Counted from the stretch's first letter, positions 15,888 through 24,929 are shown. The stretch is DNA of 64,000 bases from Haloterrigena salifodinae (GCF_003977755.1 NZ_RQWN01000002.1:1116001-1180000); one strand, 5' to 3'. Notes: generated from the sequence alone by a model not told the origin. Made by a program: numbers and translations.

Positions 15888-16895
15888 ATGACCGACGCAA
15901 CCACGCCCATCGAAGCCACGTTCGAACTGCAGCGCCAGTCGATCAAACAGAGCCAGCAGCTGTTCGAGCAGGGGCTCGAGTTCCAGGAGAACGCGATGGA
16001 GACGATGCTTCGCAACGGGATGGCGGCCCAGCGAAGCGCCCAGCGCCAGGGCACCGAACTCGCCCGCCGGTTCCTCGACGCCCAGCTCGAGGCCCTCGAG
16101 GACGCCATCGACGAGGACGCCTACGACGTCCGGTCGACCGTCGACGAGGGATTCGAAGAGAGTACGGCACAGACCAAGCAGGCGTTTAACGAAGGGTTCG
16201 AGCAACACGCCGAACTGGTCCAGCGGATGCTTCACGCGCAGTTCGACGCCCTCGACTCCGTGATGAACGGCGACGAGTTCAACGTTCGCTCGGCCGTCAA
16301 CGACGGCTTCGACGAGTTCGAGCACACCCAGGACGAGGCCTGGGAGGAGCTCGAGGACGGCTTTCTCGAGGCCGTCGACGAACTGACCGCCCAGCAACAG
16401 CAGGTGCTCGCCGACTCGACGCAGTCGATGCTCGAGGCCCAACAGGAGACCGAACAGCAGACCGTCGAGGGCGTCCGCCGCGCCGAGGAGGCCGCCGAGA
16501 CGGTCCAACAGCAGACCGAAGACGTCGCTGATACCGTCCAGCAGTCCACCGAAGCGGTCGCACAGACGGCCCAGGAGTCGACCGAGTCGGTCGCCCGGAC
16601 GAGCCAGCGCGGCGCGCAGGACCTGGTCGGCGAGGCCGCCGAAGCGACCGAGAGCACCGTCGTCGAAACCACGAACGCGATTGAAACCGCGACCGAGGAA
16701 GGAGCCGACGCGACCGAGCAGAACCTGCAGGCCCTCGAGGGCGTCGGACAGACCTATGCCGAGCGACTGGCAGACGCGGGCATCGAGACTATCGCCGACC
16801 TCGCGAGCACGCAGGCCGAGACCGTCGCCGACGCCGCCGAAATATCCGAGGACCGCGCTTCGGAGTGGATTCAGGCGGCCCAGTCCCAGGCGTAG
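15888..16895 (+). CDS. Phasin-like coiled-coil protein with C-terminal helix-hairpin-helix
   Basis: The 335-residue protein is almost wholly helical. Residues 1-80 (FELQRQSIKQSQQLFEQG...) resemble phasins, which coat polyhydroxyalkanoate granules. About 80-270 is a glutamine- and glutamate-rich amphipathic coiled coil with near-repeats such as TVQQQTEDVADTVQQSTEAV. Residues 280-330 (LEGVGQTYAERLADAGIETI) form a helix-hairpin-helix of the type found in DNA-binding proteins. The pairing could tether a granule or another structure to DNA, but this is inference. There is no signal peptide or membrane segment. It is transcribed alone behind a palindromic site. Confidence 0.6.
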   Translation: MTDATTPIEATFELQRQSIKQSQQLFEQGLEFQENAMETMLRNGMAAQRSAQRQGTELARRFLDAQLEALEDAIDEDAYDVRSTVDEGFEESTAQTKQAFNEGFEQHAELVQRMLHAQFDALDSVMNGDEFNVRSAVNDGFDEFEHTQDEAWEELEDGFLEAVDELTAQQQQVLADSTQSMLEAQQETEQQTVEGVRRAEEAAETVQQQTEDVADTVQQSTEAVAQTAQESTESVARTSQRGAQDLVGEAAEATESTVVETTNAIETATEEGADATEQNLQALEGVGQTYAERLADAGIETIADLASTQAETVADAAEISEDRASEWIQAAQSQA

Positions 16896-16945
16896 TCGGG
16901 CCCGACAGTCGCGTCACTTTTGGGCGCCTCCCTCGAGACTCGAGT

Positions 16946-17608
16946 GTGGACGCGAATCAACAGTCTCGGGCGAACCCGTTCGGCATGGACGAGGAGTGTC
17001 GGAACTGTCCGGCGCTCTGTGAGACGCGCACGCAGGTCGTCCACGGCTACGGCGACGTCGACGCGGACTTTCTGTTCGTCGGCGAGCGACCGACCGCGAG
17101 CGCGGACGCGATCGGCGTCCCGTTCGCTGCGGAGGCGGCCGACGGGGCGGCCGCCGAGGGAACCGAGTCGGAGACGACCCTCCGGCGAATGCTCGAGCGG
17201 CTCGGGCTCTGCGATTCGACGTCGCCGGCCGACGAGCCGGTCCTCGAGAACGTCTACCTGACGAACCTCACGCGCTGTCGCGATCCCGATCGACGGCCGA
17301 CGGACGAGGAGATCGGCAACTGCGATCCCTACCTCAACGCCGAGATTCGGATGATCAACCCCGAGATCCTCGTCCCCGTCGGCGAGCGACCGCTGCGGGA
17401 GCTCGGCGTGGAATACACGACAACGCCGGCCGACGACCTCGCGCTGCCGGACGACCACGCCGTACGGATCCGCGGCCGCGGGTTCGAACTCGTGCCGATG
17501 GTCGATCCCCGCGAACAGTCCGACGCGCAGACGCAGGCGTGGCTCGAGGAGTTCGTCGACCTGATGGCGTCGGACTACCGCCAGACGAAGGGGCGACGCG
17601 AGCGGTAA
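16946..17608 (+). CDS. Uracil-DNA glycosylase superfamily protein (family 4/5-like)
   Basis: The 220-residue protein has the N-terminal CxxC of Fe-S uracil-DNA glycosylases in CRNCPALCETR (about 18-28), followed by DADFLFVGERPTASADAIGVPF (motif 1 region) and a second cysteine pair in LTRCRDPDRR and GNCDPYL. The usual GEAPG of motif 1 reads GERPT and the second motif reads PMVDPRE, so activity may differ from classic family 4 enzymes. The GTG at 16946 is used; an ATG 13 codons later (MDEECRNC) is also plausible. Confidence 0.75.
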   Translation: MDANQQSRANPFGMDEECRNCPALCETRTQVVHGYGDVDADFLFVGERPTASADAIGVPFAAEAADGAAAEGTESETTLRRMLERLGLCDSTSPADEPVLENVYLTNLTRCRDPDRRPTDEEIGNCDPYLNAEIRMINPEILVPVGERPLRELGVEYTTTPADDLALPDDHAVRIRGRGFELVPMVDPREQSDAQTQAWLEEFVDLMASDYRQTKGRRER

Positions 17609-17620
17609 GCGATCGACTCA

Positions 17621-17857
17621 TCACCAGTACGGGTTGGCGAGCCACTCGCGGGATCGCGCGCCGAGGGCGGCCAGCGCGCCGACCGCGACGACGACGACCG
17701 CGAGCACGCCAAGAAGCGGCGCGAGGTAGTCGCCGGAGCCGAGCAGGGTGCTGTCGGCGAAGCTCCAGACGCCGAGCGCCGCCAGCAGGACGACCGTCAG
17801 GACGCCGAGCAGACCGACCGGTCCGGGAATCGACCGCGGGAGCGTTTGCTCTTCCAT
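17621..17857 (-). CDS. Small two-helix membrane protein (78 aa)
   Basis: The 78-residue frame starts MEEQTLPRSIPGPVG and has two hydrophobic helices (about 15-38 and 48-69), ending RSREWLANPYW. It is an integral membrane protein without a recognised family. It converges on the glycosylase gene, with 12 bases between the stops. An upstream GTG/ATG would add nine residues without homology. Confidence 0.6.
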   Translation of the reverse strand: MEEQTLPRSIPGPVGLLGVLTVVLLAALGVWSFADSTLLGSGDYLAPLLGVLAVVVVAVGALAALGARSREWLANPYW

Positions 17858-17967
17858 AGCCGAGTGCTGTCGGTCCACCACCATAATTCGTCCGCCGGCG
17901 GCGCAAGCGGCGGGGTCGCGCTGGCGAAAGCGCCGCGTTCAAGAGTCGCGTCCGCGGAGAACCGTGT

Positions 17968-18741
17968 ATGATCGTCGTCGTTCCGGTCGATCCGCCTCGA
18001 GAGGGTCTCGTCCTGTCGTCGCTCGTCGACGAAACGCCGCTGTCGGCCGCCGACGCCGTCGCGCTCTACGAGGCCGCCGTCGCCGACGTCTGCTGGGCCG
18101 TCGCCGAGAGCGGCGGCGACCTGCTGGTCAACTACCGCGACGCGGAGACGCTGCCCGACGAGTTCGCCAACGCCGACTCCGATCCCGAAGCCGAGGTCCG
18201 CACGCTCGTCATCGACGCGCTCGGGGAGGACGCCATCGCCGGCGACGGCGACCGCGACGCGGGCGTCCGATTCGAACGCCAGGTCGGCTCGAGTCGCGAT
18301 GCGCGGATCGGCAACACCGTCAGCCACCTTCTCGAGCGCGAGGGCGCCGACAGCGTCGGCGTTCTCGAACCCACGGCGCCGCTGGTTCGGCGAACCGAGA
18401 TCGACGGCGTGGCGATGTCTGTCCGGCGCCACGAGGTCGTCCTCGGGCCGTCCGCCGAGGGACGAACCTACCTCGCCGGCTTCCGGGAGGCGATCGACTT
18501 CGCCGACGCGTACGCGACGCCGGAGGTAACCACGCTGGCAACTCGAGCCACGGACGCGGGTTTCGGGGTCGGATTCGCCCCCATGCTCCCGACCGTCGAC
18601 ACGCCCGCGGGACTTCGCTCGACGCTCGCGCTGCTTGAGGCGCGACGCCTCGCGGACCAGCCGGGCAGCGAGGCGACGGCTGCCGTCGTCGACGAACTGG
18701 GACTTGCGATCGGGGACGACGGTTCGCTCGAGCGATCGTAA
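17968..18741 (+). CDS. DUF2064-like GT-A-fold (nucleotidyl/glycosyl-transferase-like) protein
   Basis: The 257-residue protein starts MIVVVPVDPPREGLVLSSLV and has the C-terminal pattern of DUF2064/CofC-type transferases: EVVLGPSAEGRTYLAGFREAI (about 150-170) then MLPTVDTPAGLRSTLALLE (about 210-228). The usual DxD-like segment is replaced by VLEPTAPLVRR, so metal-dependent transfer is uncertain. It is soluble and ends about 40 bases before tRNA-Ser. I place it in the fold with moderate confidence and give no substrate. Confidence 0.6.
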   Translation: MIVVVPVDPPREGLVLSSLVDETPLSAADAVALYEAAVADVCWAVAESGGDLLVNYRDAETLPDEFANADSDPEAEVRTLVIDALGEDAIAGDGDRDAGVRFERQVGSSRDARIGNTVSHLLEREGADSVGVLEPTAPLVRRTEIDGVAMSVRRHEVVLGPSAEGRTYLAGFREAIDFADAYATPEVTTLATRATDAGFGVGFAPMLPTVDTPAGLRSTLALLEARRLADQPGSEATAAVVDELGLAIGDDGSLERS

Positions 18742-18781
18742 CCGACAACACTTTTTGAACGTACGGAGAAGGTGACGATGA

Positions 18782-18865
18782 GGTGGGGTAGCGAAGCGGC
18801 CTAACGCGCCTGCCTTGAGAGCAGGTGGCTGTATAGCCTCATGGGTTCAAATCCCATCCCCACCG
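18782..18865 (+). tRNA. tRNA-Ser (anticodon TGA)
   Basis: A full cloverleaf is visible: acceptor GGTGGGG (18782-18788) pairs CCCCACC (18858-18864) with discriminator G. The anticodon stem CCTGC/GCAGG holds loop CTTGAGA with anticodon TGA. A long variable arm (TGGCTGTATAGCCTC) marks a type II serine tRNA, and the T-arm is ATGGG-TTCAAAT-CCCAT. There is no intron and CCA is not encoded. It reads serine codon UCA. Confidence 0.96.
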
Positions 18866-18985
18866 TATTTTGCCGCGAACAATCTCGTGAGTGGCAAATA
18901 CGAAACGTTGGGATTTGAATCAGGGAGGAGCTTCGCTCCGACCGTGGTTCAAATCCCATCCCACCGGATTTTGCCGCAAGTGGCG
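18866..18985. repeat. tRNA-Ser tail cassette: hairpin plus antisense and sense copies of the T-arm
   Basis: Directly behind tRNA-Ser come a hairpin (TTGCC...GGCAA around GAACAATCTCGTGAG), an antisense T-arm piece TGGGATTTGAATCA, a hairpin GGAGC-TTC-GCTCC and a sense copy TGGTTCAAATCCCA continuing ATCCCACCGGATTTTGCCGC, which repeats the tRNA 3' end and its trailer. The antisense and sense pieces can pair over 14 bases with one G-U. The same layout follows tRNA-Thr at 39141. Confidence 0.6.
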
Positions 18986-19053
18986 ATTCCCGCATCGCGA
19001 GTTACGGAGTTCGCTTGCAGCGAATCAAAGGCGATACCAACCGAACAACCGAT

Positions 19054-19872
19054 ATGCTCTCCGCCTCGAGCGCCGTAACCGATCCCGGTCTCGTCAACGC
19101 CCTCGCCGCGGTGTTCGCGGTCGCCCTCGCACTGGTCCACGTCTTCGCCGGCCGACTGCGTCATCTCGAGGCGATCCCGCGCAGCCGGTGGCTGTCGATA
19201 GCGGGTGGCGTCTCGGTCGCGTACGTCTTCGTTCATATCCTCCCCGACGTCGGGGCAGCCGCCGAGGCGATCGACGAGAGCAACACCGTCCTCGCCACCG
19301 TGGATCACCACGTCTATCTCGTCACACTCGTCGGGTTCGCCGCCTTCTACGGCCTCGAGCGGTTCGCCATGGTGAGAGCCGACACCGAGAGCGAAGGGGG
19401 TGGGAGGGGTGGCGCCGCCGTCGATGCCAACGACTCGAGGGCCGTCGCCGACGGTTCGGAACCGGAGCCCGACGGCGTCTTCTGGCTCCACGCGGGCTCG
19501 TTTGCCGCCTACAACGCGCTCATCGGCTATCTGCTCGTCCACCGCGAAGAGCCGGGCGTCGAGAGCTTGACGCTGTTTTTCGTCGCAATGGCGCTGCACT
19601 TCCTCGTGAACGATTTCGGCCTCCGCGAGCACCACGGGCGAATCTACCACCGCTACGGTCGGTGGCTGCTCGCGGCGGCCGTGCTGTTCGGGCTCGCCGT
19701 CGGCTACGTAACCCCGATCGGGGAGTTCGCCGTTGCGCTCCTGTTCGCGTTCCTCTCCGGCGGGATCATCCTCAACGTCATCAAGGAGGAACTCCCCTCG
19801 GAACGCCGGAGTCGGTTCTGGGCCTTTGCCGTCGGCGCCGCGGGTTACACCCTGCTGTTGCTCGCCGCGTAG
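19054..19872 (+). CDS. ZIP-like polytopic membrane protein
   Basis: The 272-residue protein has about seven or eight hydrophobic segments and a poorly conserved acidic loop (about 118-150). The stretch SVAYVFVHILPDVGAAAEA (about 50-68), with His and a proline-aspartate pair, recalls ZIP metal transporters, as do ALHFLVNDFGLREHHG and FAFLSGGIILNVIKEELP near the end. It may move divalent metals or be an inactive relative. The start MLSASSAV is chosen because the preceding 13 codons overlap the tRNA-tail region. Confidence 0.55.
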   Translation: MLSASSAVTDPGLVNALAAVFAVALALVHVFAGRLRHLEAIPRSRWLSIAGGVSVAYVFVHILPDVGAAAEAIDESNTVLATVDHHVYLVTLVGFAAFYGLERFAMVRADTESEGGGRGGAAVDANDSRAVADGSEPEPDGVFWLHAGSFAAYNALIGYLLVHREEPGVESLTLFFVAMALHFLVNDFGLREHHGRIYHRYGRWLLAAAVLFGLAVGYVTPIGEFAVALLFAFLSGGIILNVIKEELPSERRSRFWAFAVGAAGYTLLLLAA

Positions 19873-19974
19873 CGGTCGAACTACCGGCGAGCCCGCGGGA
19901 GCGATCGTTCGGAGACGGAGCGGCGTGCAGTCGCACACCTGTCGTTTTTGCCTCGGACCGGTGAGAGACCCACT

Positions 19975-21063
19975 ATGTACGCGTTCCGCGAGTGGGGCAG
20001 TCGTCGTGTCGTCTGGATCGGTCTCGGCCTGCTCATCGCCCTCGCGATCGCCGTCGCCCTCCGAGCCTACTTCGGGACGTTCCTCTTCGCGATCTTCCTC
20101 TACTACGCCACCCGACCGCTCTACCGACTACTCGATCGCCGTCTCGAGCACCCGACCGTCACGGCGACGATCACGATTCTGGCCGTCGTCGTCCCCATGG
20201 TTGCCGTCGTCGGCTACGCGGGATTCGCGGCCCTGCAGGAACTCGACCGGTTCCTTGCCGCGAGCAATCTCGAGACGTATCGATCGGCTCTCGACCCGTA
20301 CCTCTCGCTGGCTCGCAATGGGAACGTCGGACGGCTCCGGGAAACGGTCGCGTCGGACACGGGCCGGTCGATCGCCTCGGAGCTCCGGCAGGGCCTCCCG
20401 AGCGTCCTCGGTCAACTGTCCGCTGCCGCGGGCTTCGTCGTCGGGGTCCTCGTTCGGGTGTTCCTCATGCTCACGTTCCTCTTTTATCTCCTGCGGGACG
20501 ACTCGAAGCTCGGCCGCTGGTTCGCGGACAGCGTCGACCACGACGATCAGGTCGTCTCGTACCTCGAGGCGGTCGACGACGACCTCGAGACGATCTTCCT
20601 CAGCAACCTCGCGGTCGTCGGGGTCGCGGGGGCCATGGCCGCCGTCACCTACCTCGTCCTGAACCTCGTCGCGTCGGGTACCGTCGTCGGCACGCCGGTG
20701 TTGCTGGCCGTCCTGATCGGAATCGGGACGCTGATCCCCGCGGTCGGGATGAAGATCGTCTACGTCCCGTACGGCCTCTATCTGGTCGGCCTCGCGATCG
20801 CGACGTCGGTGCCGTTCTGGCAGCCGATCGCCTTCTTCGTCCTCTCGTTTACGATCATCGACACCGTTCCGGACTTCTTCGCCCGATCGCTGCTCTCCGC
20901 GCGCAGCGGCGTCCACATGGGACTGGTCCTGCTGGGGTACTTCCTCGGGACGCTGGCGTTCGGCTGGTACGGGCTCTTCCTCGGGCCGATCATCGTCGTG
21001 CTAGCGGTCCACTTCGCCCACCGGATCTTTCCCGACCTCGCGAGCGCGGCCCTCGCCGAGTGA
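19975..21063 (+). CDS. AI-2E family transporter (PerM-like membrane protein)
   Basis: The 362-residue integral membrane protein is of the AI-2E/PerM family, with eight predicted helices. Family features are FLFAIFLYYATRPLYRLLDR (about 33-52), the central soluble segment (about 85-150), and LLAVLIGIGTLIPAVGMKIVYVP followed by GLVLLGYFLGTLAFGWYGLFLGPIIVV. Members export small molecules or act in ion homeostasis; the substrate is unknown here. The ATG at 19975 gives a normal family N-terminus. It is transcribed alone. Confidence 0.85.
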   Translation: MYAFREWGSRRVVWIGLGLLIALAIAVALRAYFGTFLFAIFLYYATRPLYRLLDRRLEHPTVTATITILAVVVPMVAVVGYAGFAALQELDRFLAASNLETYRSALDPYLSLARNGNVGRLRETVASDTGRSIASELRQGLPSVLGQLSAAAGFVVGVLVRVFLMLTFLFYLLRDDSKLGRWFADSVDHDDQVVSYLEAVDDDLETIFLSNLAVVGVAGAMAAVTYLVLNLVASGTVVGTPVLLAVLIGIGTLIPAVGMKIVYVPYGLYLVGLAIATSVPFWQPIAFFVLSFTIIDTVPDFFARSLLSARSGVHMGLVLLGYFLGTLAFGWYGLFLGPIIVVLAVHFAHRIFPDLASAALAE

Positions 21064-21319
21064 CCGTCGGCCTCGAGTCTCCCGTCGGCTGACGGCACGC
21101 CCTCGTTGCATCTGTCACCCCCGTAACTATGTGGCCGGCGTGACGATTCCAGGGTATGAGCGATGTCGTCACTGCGAACGCGGTCGACGGACGACCGTCC
21201 GCCGACGAGGACGAGACGCGGACAGCCGTCCCCTCGTGTTCGGCGCCGGTTCCGGTCGCGGTATCGATCTCCGGATACGAATCGGCTCGCAGATCGCCTC
21301 GAGTCGGGAGGGAACGGCG

Positions 21320-22651
21320 ATGGTAGACCTCGTCGCCGACCTCGCGCGGCTGTTCGGGGCGTTCGTGCTGGTCGCCCTGAACGGCTTTTTCGTCGCCGCG
21401 GAGTTCGCCTACGTCCGCGTACGCTCGTCGGCCGTCGAGCAGGCGGTCGCGGAGGGCCGCGCCGGGTCGGGGATCCTACAGGAGGCCGTCGATAACTTGG
21501 ACGACTACCTCGCGACCACCCAACTGGGGATCACCATCGCCTCGCTGGGGCTGGGGTGGCTCGGAGAACCGGCGGTCGCGGCCTTGCTCGAGCCGGTGCT
21601 CGCGCCCGTGCTTCCCGAGAGCGCGCTCCACCTCGTCGCCTTCGCCATCGGCTTCAGCTTCATCACGTTCCTGCACGTCGTCTTCGGCGAACTCGCGCCG
21701 AAGACGATATCGATCGCCCGGGCCGAACGCGTGGCCCTGCTGGTCTCGCCGCCGATGAAGTTCTTCTACACGATCTTCATCCCCGGGATCATCGTCTTCA
21801 ACGGGGCGGCCAACGCCTTCACGCGGCTGATCGGAATCCCGCCGGCGTCGGAGACTGACGAGACGCTCTCCGAGGAGGAGATCCGGACCGTCCTGAGCCG
21901 CTCCGGACACGAGGGCGAGATCGATACCGGCGAGGTGGAGATGATCGAACAGGTCTTCGAACTCGACGACACGACCGTGCAGGAGGTGATGGTGCCCCGC
22001 CCCGATGCCGTCACCATCACCGGCGATCTGTCGCTCTCGGAGCTTCGATCACTGATCCTCGAGGAGGGACACACCCGCTATCCGGTGCTCGACCCCGACG
22101 AGGACGACCAGGTGGTCGGCTTCGTCGACGCCAAGGACGTGTTGCGAGCGGGCGAGTCCGACGGCGACCTCGAGCGCGTGACGGTCGACGAGGTCACCCG
22201 CGAGATGCCGGTCGTTCCGGAGACGACCCGCGTCATCGATCTCTTAGAGCAGTTCCAGGGGGACCGGGCCCAGATGGCCGCGGTCATCGACGAGTGGGGC
22301 GTCTTCGAAGGGATCGTCACCGTCGAGGACGTCATCGAGGTGGTCGTCGGCGACCTCCGCGACGGGTTCGACGCCGACGAGCCGTCGATCGATCGCCGCG
22401 ACGACGGCGCGTACGTCATCGACGGCGCCGTCACCGTCTCCGCGGTCAACGACCGACTGGACGCCGACCTCGAGAGCGACGAGTTCGGTACCATCGGCGG
22501 ACTCGTGTTGGATCGGCTGGGCCGGGCCCCCGAGATCGGCGACCACGTCGAAGTCGACGGCTACGCCCTCGAGGTCAAGGACATTGAGGGTGCCCGAATC
22601 GCGTCGCTCATCGTTCGCGAGAATCCGCGCGCCGAGGAGTCGACCGACTAG
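21320..22651 (+). CDS. CNNM/CorC-type hemolysin-family membrane protein with CBS domains
   Basis: The 443-residue protein has a DUF21/CNNM transmembrane domain (about 5-190, with ALNGFFVAAEFAYVRVRSS and VVFGELAPKTISIARAE), a CBS pair (about 205-335, with MVPRPDAVTI and DEWGVFEGIVTVEDVIEVVVG) and a C-terminal CorC/HlyC transporter-associated domain. Such proteins are linked to magnesium or cobalt export. The start MVDLVADLARLFGA is preferred, because the 63 upstream codons of open frame are arginine-rich and unlike the family. Confidence 0.87.
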   Translation: MVDLVADLARLFGAFVLVALNGFFVAAEFAYVRVRSSAVEQAVAEGRAGSGILQEAVDNLDDYLATTQLGITIASLGLGWLGEPAVAALLEPVLAPVLPESALHLVAFAIGFSFITFLHVVFGELAPKTISIARAERVALLVSPPMKFFYTIFIPGIIVFNGAANAFTRLIGIPPASETDETLSEEEIRTVLSRSGHEGEIDTGEVEMIEQVFELDDTTVQEVMVPRPDAVTITGDLSLSELRSLILEEGHTRYPVLDPDEDDQVVGFVDAKDVLRAGESDGDLERVTVDEVTREMPVVPETTRVIDLLEQFQGDRAQMAAVIDEWGVFEGIVTVEDVIEVVVGDLRDGFDADEPSIDRRDDGAYVIDGAVTVSAVNDRLDADLESDEFGTIGGLVLDRLGRAPEIGDHVEVDGYALEVKDIEGARIASLIVRENPRAEESTD

Positions 22652-22720
22652 GGGCGTCGCCGACGCTACCGACGAAGACGGGGCGCCGCAAAAATCGAAC
22701 TCGCCGACCTCAGTCGACGC

Positions 22721-23764
22721 TTACTGGTAGGAGAGCTCGAGGTCGCGAGCGCGCTCGAGCAGGTCGGTGTCGTAGTACTCCTCGGTCTGTCCCGGACGCA
22801 TCTCGTCGATCGCGCGGACCTGTTCGACGGTGTTCTTGAAGTTCTTGAACGTTGCCTCGTCGACCATCTGGCCGTCGAGCGTGACCGCGCCGGTGCCCTC
22901 GCGCTTGGCCTCGTTGAAGCGCTCGATCTTGCTCACGTCGCGCTCGAGTTCCTGGGGCGTCGGCATGTGGATGGTGTTGGCCTGGATCGTCTGCTTCGGA
23001 TAGAGCGACCAGGAGCCGTCGAGGCCGAGGCGGGCCTCGTGTTCGACCTGATCCGCGTACTCGTCGGCGTTGTAGTAGGTCAGGCCGGCCCGTTCCTTGA
23101 ACAGATCGTCGAAGGGACCGCCGATCGAGACGAGGCCGGCGGCGCTGGCCTCGTTGGACATCGCCTCGAGGAGGCCGTCCCAGCGCGGGCGGCCGTCGCC
23201 GAGGTCGCGGCCGCCGAGTTCGGCGGTGTAGTCGACGGGCCCGAAGACGAGCCCGGTGAGTCGGGAGTCCTCGCCGAACATCGTGATCTCGCGCAGGTCG
23301 GAACGAGCGCGGCCGGTCTCGACGATGATCGAGAGGCCGATCGAGCCGTCGGCGTAGCCGTGTTCGGCCTCGGCTTCCGCGACGACCTCGGCGGCGCGCC
23401 GGACGTCCTCGAGGCGGCCGACCTTGGGGACGACGACGCCGTCGATCTCGTCGCCGATCTCGCCGACGAGGCGATCGATCTGGTTGCGGCCCTTCTCGCG
23501 GTACTCCTCGTCCTCGTAGCTCCACTCGACGCGGGGCCAGATCTCCCCGGGGAAGTCGTGTTCAGGGACTTTCTCGATAGTGTTCTCGAGGCCCTCCGCT
23601 TTCATGTTCGGCGCCGTGCCGTCCTCCATGTCGGGAACGAGCCAGTCGGGCGCCTGAAAGCCCTCCGCGGTGAGCGCGGAGACGAGGTACTTCGCCGAGT
23701 CGTCTTTCGGAACGGCGGCCGGTGCGGTCTGGAAGGTTCGACAGAGTCGGATGTCGTCGGTCAT
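22721..23764 (-). CDS. mcl: Beta-methylmalyl-CoA lyase / CoA ester lyase (CitE-like)
   Basis: The 347-residue protein is a TIM-barrel HpcH/HpaI/CitE aldolase. It carries LVPDMEDGTAPNMKAE (about 42-57), VVPKVGRLEDV, IIVETGRARSDL with the metal-binding glutamate, and LVFGPVDYTAELGGRD. In the haloarchaeal methylaspartate cycle this enzyme splits beta-methylmalyl-CoA into glyoxylate and propionyl-CoA; the adjacent hydratase makes its substrate. It is the last gene of the leftward cluster, 97 bases after the hydratase. Confidence 0.88.
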   Translation of the reverse strand: MTDDIRLCRTFQTAPAAVPKDDSAKYLVSALTAEGFQAPDWLVPDMEDGTAPNMKAEGLENTIEKVPEHDFPGEIWPRVEWSYEDEEYREKGRNQIDRLVGEIGDEIDGVVVPKVGRLEDVRRAAEVVAEAEAEHGYADGSIGLSIIVETGRARSDLREITMFGEDSRLTGLVFGPVDYTAELGGRDLGDGRPRWDGLLEAMSNEASAAGLVSIGGPFDDLFKERAGLTYYNADEYADQVEHEARLGLDGSWSLYPKQTIQANTIHMPTPQELERDVSKIERFNEAKREGTGAVTLDGQMVDEATFKNFKNTVEQVRAIDEMRPGQTEEYYDTDLLERARDLELSYQ

Positions 23765-23861
23765 GTGTCTGGATCTGGGTGGATCTGCGGTCGGTATCGG
23801 TTGGTTGCGGTCGACGGCGGTCGGTATCGATCGTTCGCGGTCGGTTCCCTGTTCGATCGGA

Positions 23862-24929
23862 TTAGCTGGGGCGCTTCCGGATCTCCGCGGTTCGCGTGCC
23901 GGAGTAGACGGGTTCGTCGTCCTGGTTGAACGCGATGTGTTCGAACCGGACGGTACCCGCCTCGTCGCTCGAGGCATCATTTTCGGCCTCGAGAACGCGC
24001 GTAAACGCGTAGACGGTGTCACCGACCGCGACGAACGTGTGGAACGATTCGTCGTCGAAGCCGACCTCGCGCCAGGTCTCCTCGTCCGAGCGGGCGTGAC
24101 CCAGCGCGGTTGAGCGGGTGACGTCGCCGTAGGTGACGATGTCGCCTGACGGCGAGTCGCTCATCACGTCGACGTTGTGGTGTTGTTTGGCCGTGTTGAG
24201 CGTCGCCAGCGGCAGCGAGGCGACGGTGACGTCGTCCTGCGTGCGGCCGCGCTCGTGGCGGTAGGCGACGGCCGCGTTCTCGTCGCCGGCTTGCTCGAGC
24301 GCTTCGACGAAGTCCTCGAAGTAGCCGCCCTCGGGAGCGACGAACTCCTCGGGGAGGTCGGGACCGTTGTCTTCGCTCTCCTCGGCGGCCGCGGCTCCGC
24401 TCCCGTCCGTCGCAACCGGCTCGCGCCGCGGGATCATGTTCGTCCGTTCGTAGGAGCAGAGCACCTCGCCGGTCTCGGCATCCGTCCCGCGGGTGTGCCA
24501 GGAGACGATCCCGTACTCGGGCCGGGAGTTCGAGGTCGCGCAGTTGACGACCTCGCTCTCGACGTGGAGTTCGGCGCCCGCGTAGACGGGCGTGTCGGGG
24601 AACCGGACGTCAGTCCGGCCGAGGAAGTAGCCCCCCTTCTCGCTCAGGTCCTCGACAGTGATCCCCAGCGTCGCGGCGGTGAGATAGTCCGGGTGGATCG
24701 GCGGTTCGTCGAAACCGCGGGCTTCGGCGGCGTCGGTCCGCCAGTAGGCAGGGTCGTGGTTGAGCGTCTGGCTCATCCACTGCTCGTTACCGAAGCGCGT
24801 GAGGGTGAGGCCGGGGTCGTGTTCGATGACGTCCCCCTCTTCGAAGTCCTCGAAGCAGTTGCCCTTCTCCTTCGTATCGGCTCGCTCGAGCGCCTGTGCG
24901 AACGTGTCTGGGTCGGTCCAGTCAGTCAT
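23862..24929 (-). CDS. mch: Mesaconyl-CoA hydratase (MaoC-type)
   Basis: The 355-residue protein has two hot-dog (MaoC-like) halves joined by an acidic linker (about 175-200). It starts MTDWTDPDTFAQALERADT and carries NHDPAYWRTDAAEARGF and YGDVTRSTALGHARSDEETW. It is predicted to hydrate mesaconyl-CoA to beta-methylmalyl-CoA in the methylaspartate cycle. Its start overlaps the end of the methylaspartate ammonia-lyase gene by 8 bases, supporting one transcript. Confidence 0.9.
   Translation of the reverse strand: MTDWTDPDTFAQALERADTKEKGNCFEDFEEGDVIEHDPGLTLTRFGNEQWMSQTLNHDPAYWRTDAAEARGFDEPPIHPDYLTAATLGITVEDLSEKGGYFLGRTDVRFPDTPVYAGAELHVESEVVNCATSNSRPEYGIVSWHTRGTDAETGEVLCSYERTNMIPRREPVATDGSGAAAAEESEDNGPDLPEEFVAPEGGYFEDFVEALEQAGDENAAVAYRHERGRTQDDVTVASLPLATLNTAKQHHNVDVMSDSPSGDIVTYGDVTRSTALGHARSDEETWREVGFDDESFHTFVAVGDTVYAFTRVLEAENDASSDEAGTVRFEHIAFNQDDEPVYSGTRTAEIRKRPS

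Noticed and set aside
18782-18985. attL/attR pair of an integrated element at tRNA-Ser
   Set aside because: The duplicated tRNA end lies only about 100 bases downstream with no integrase or cargo between; kept as a cassette finding instead.
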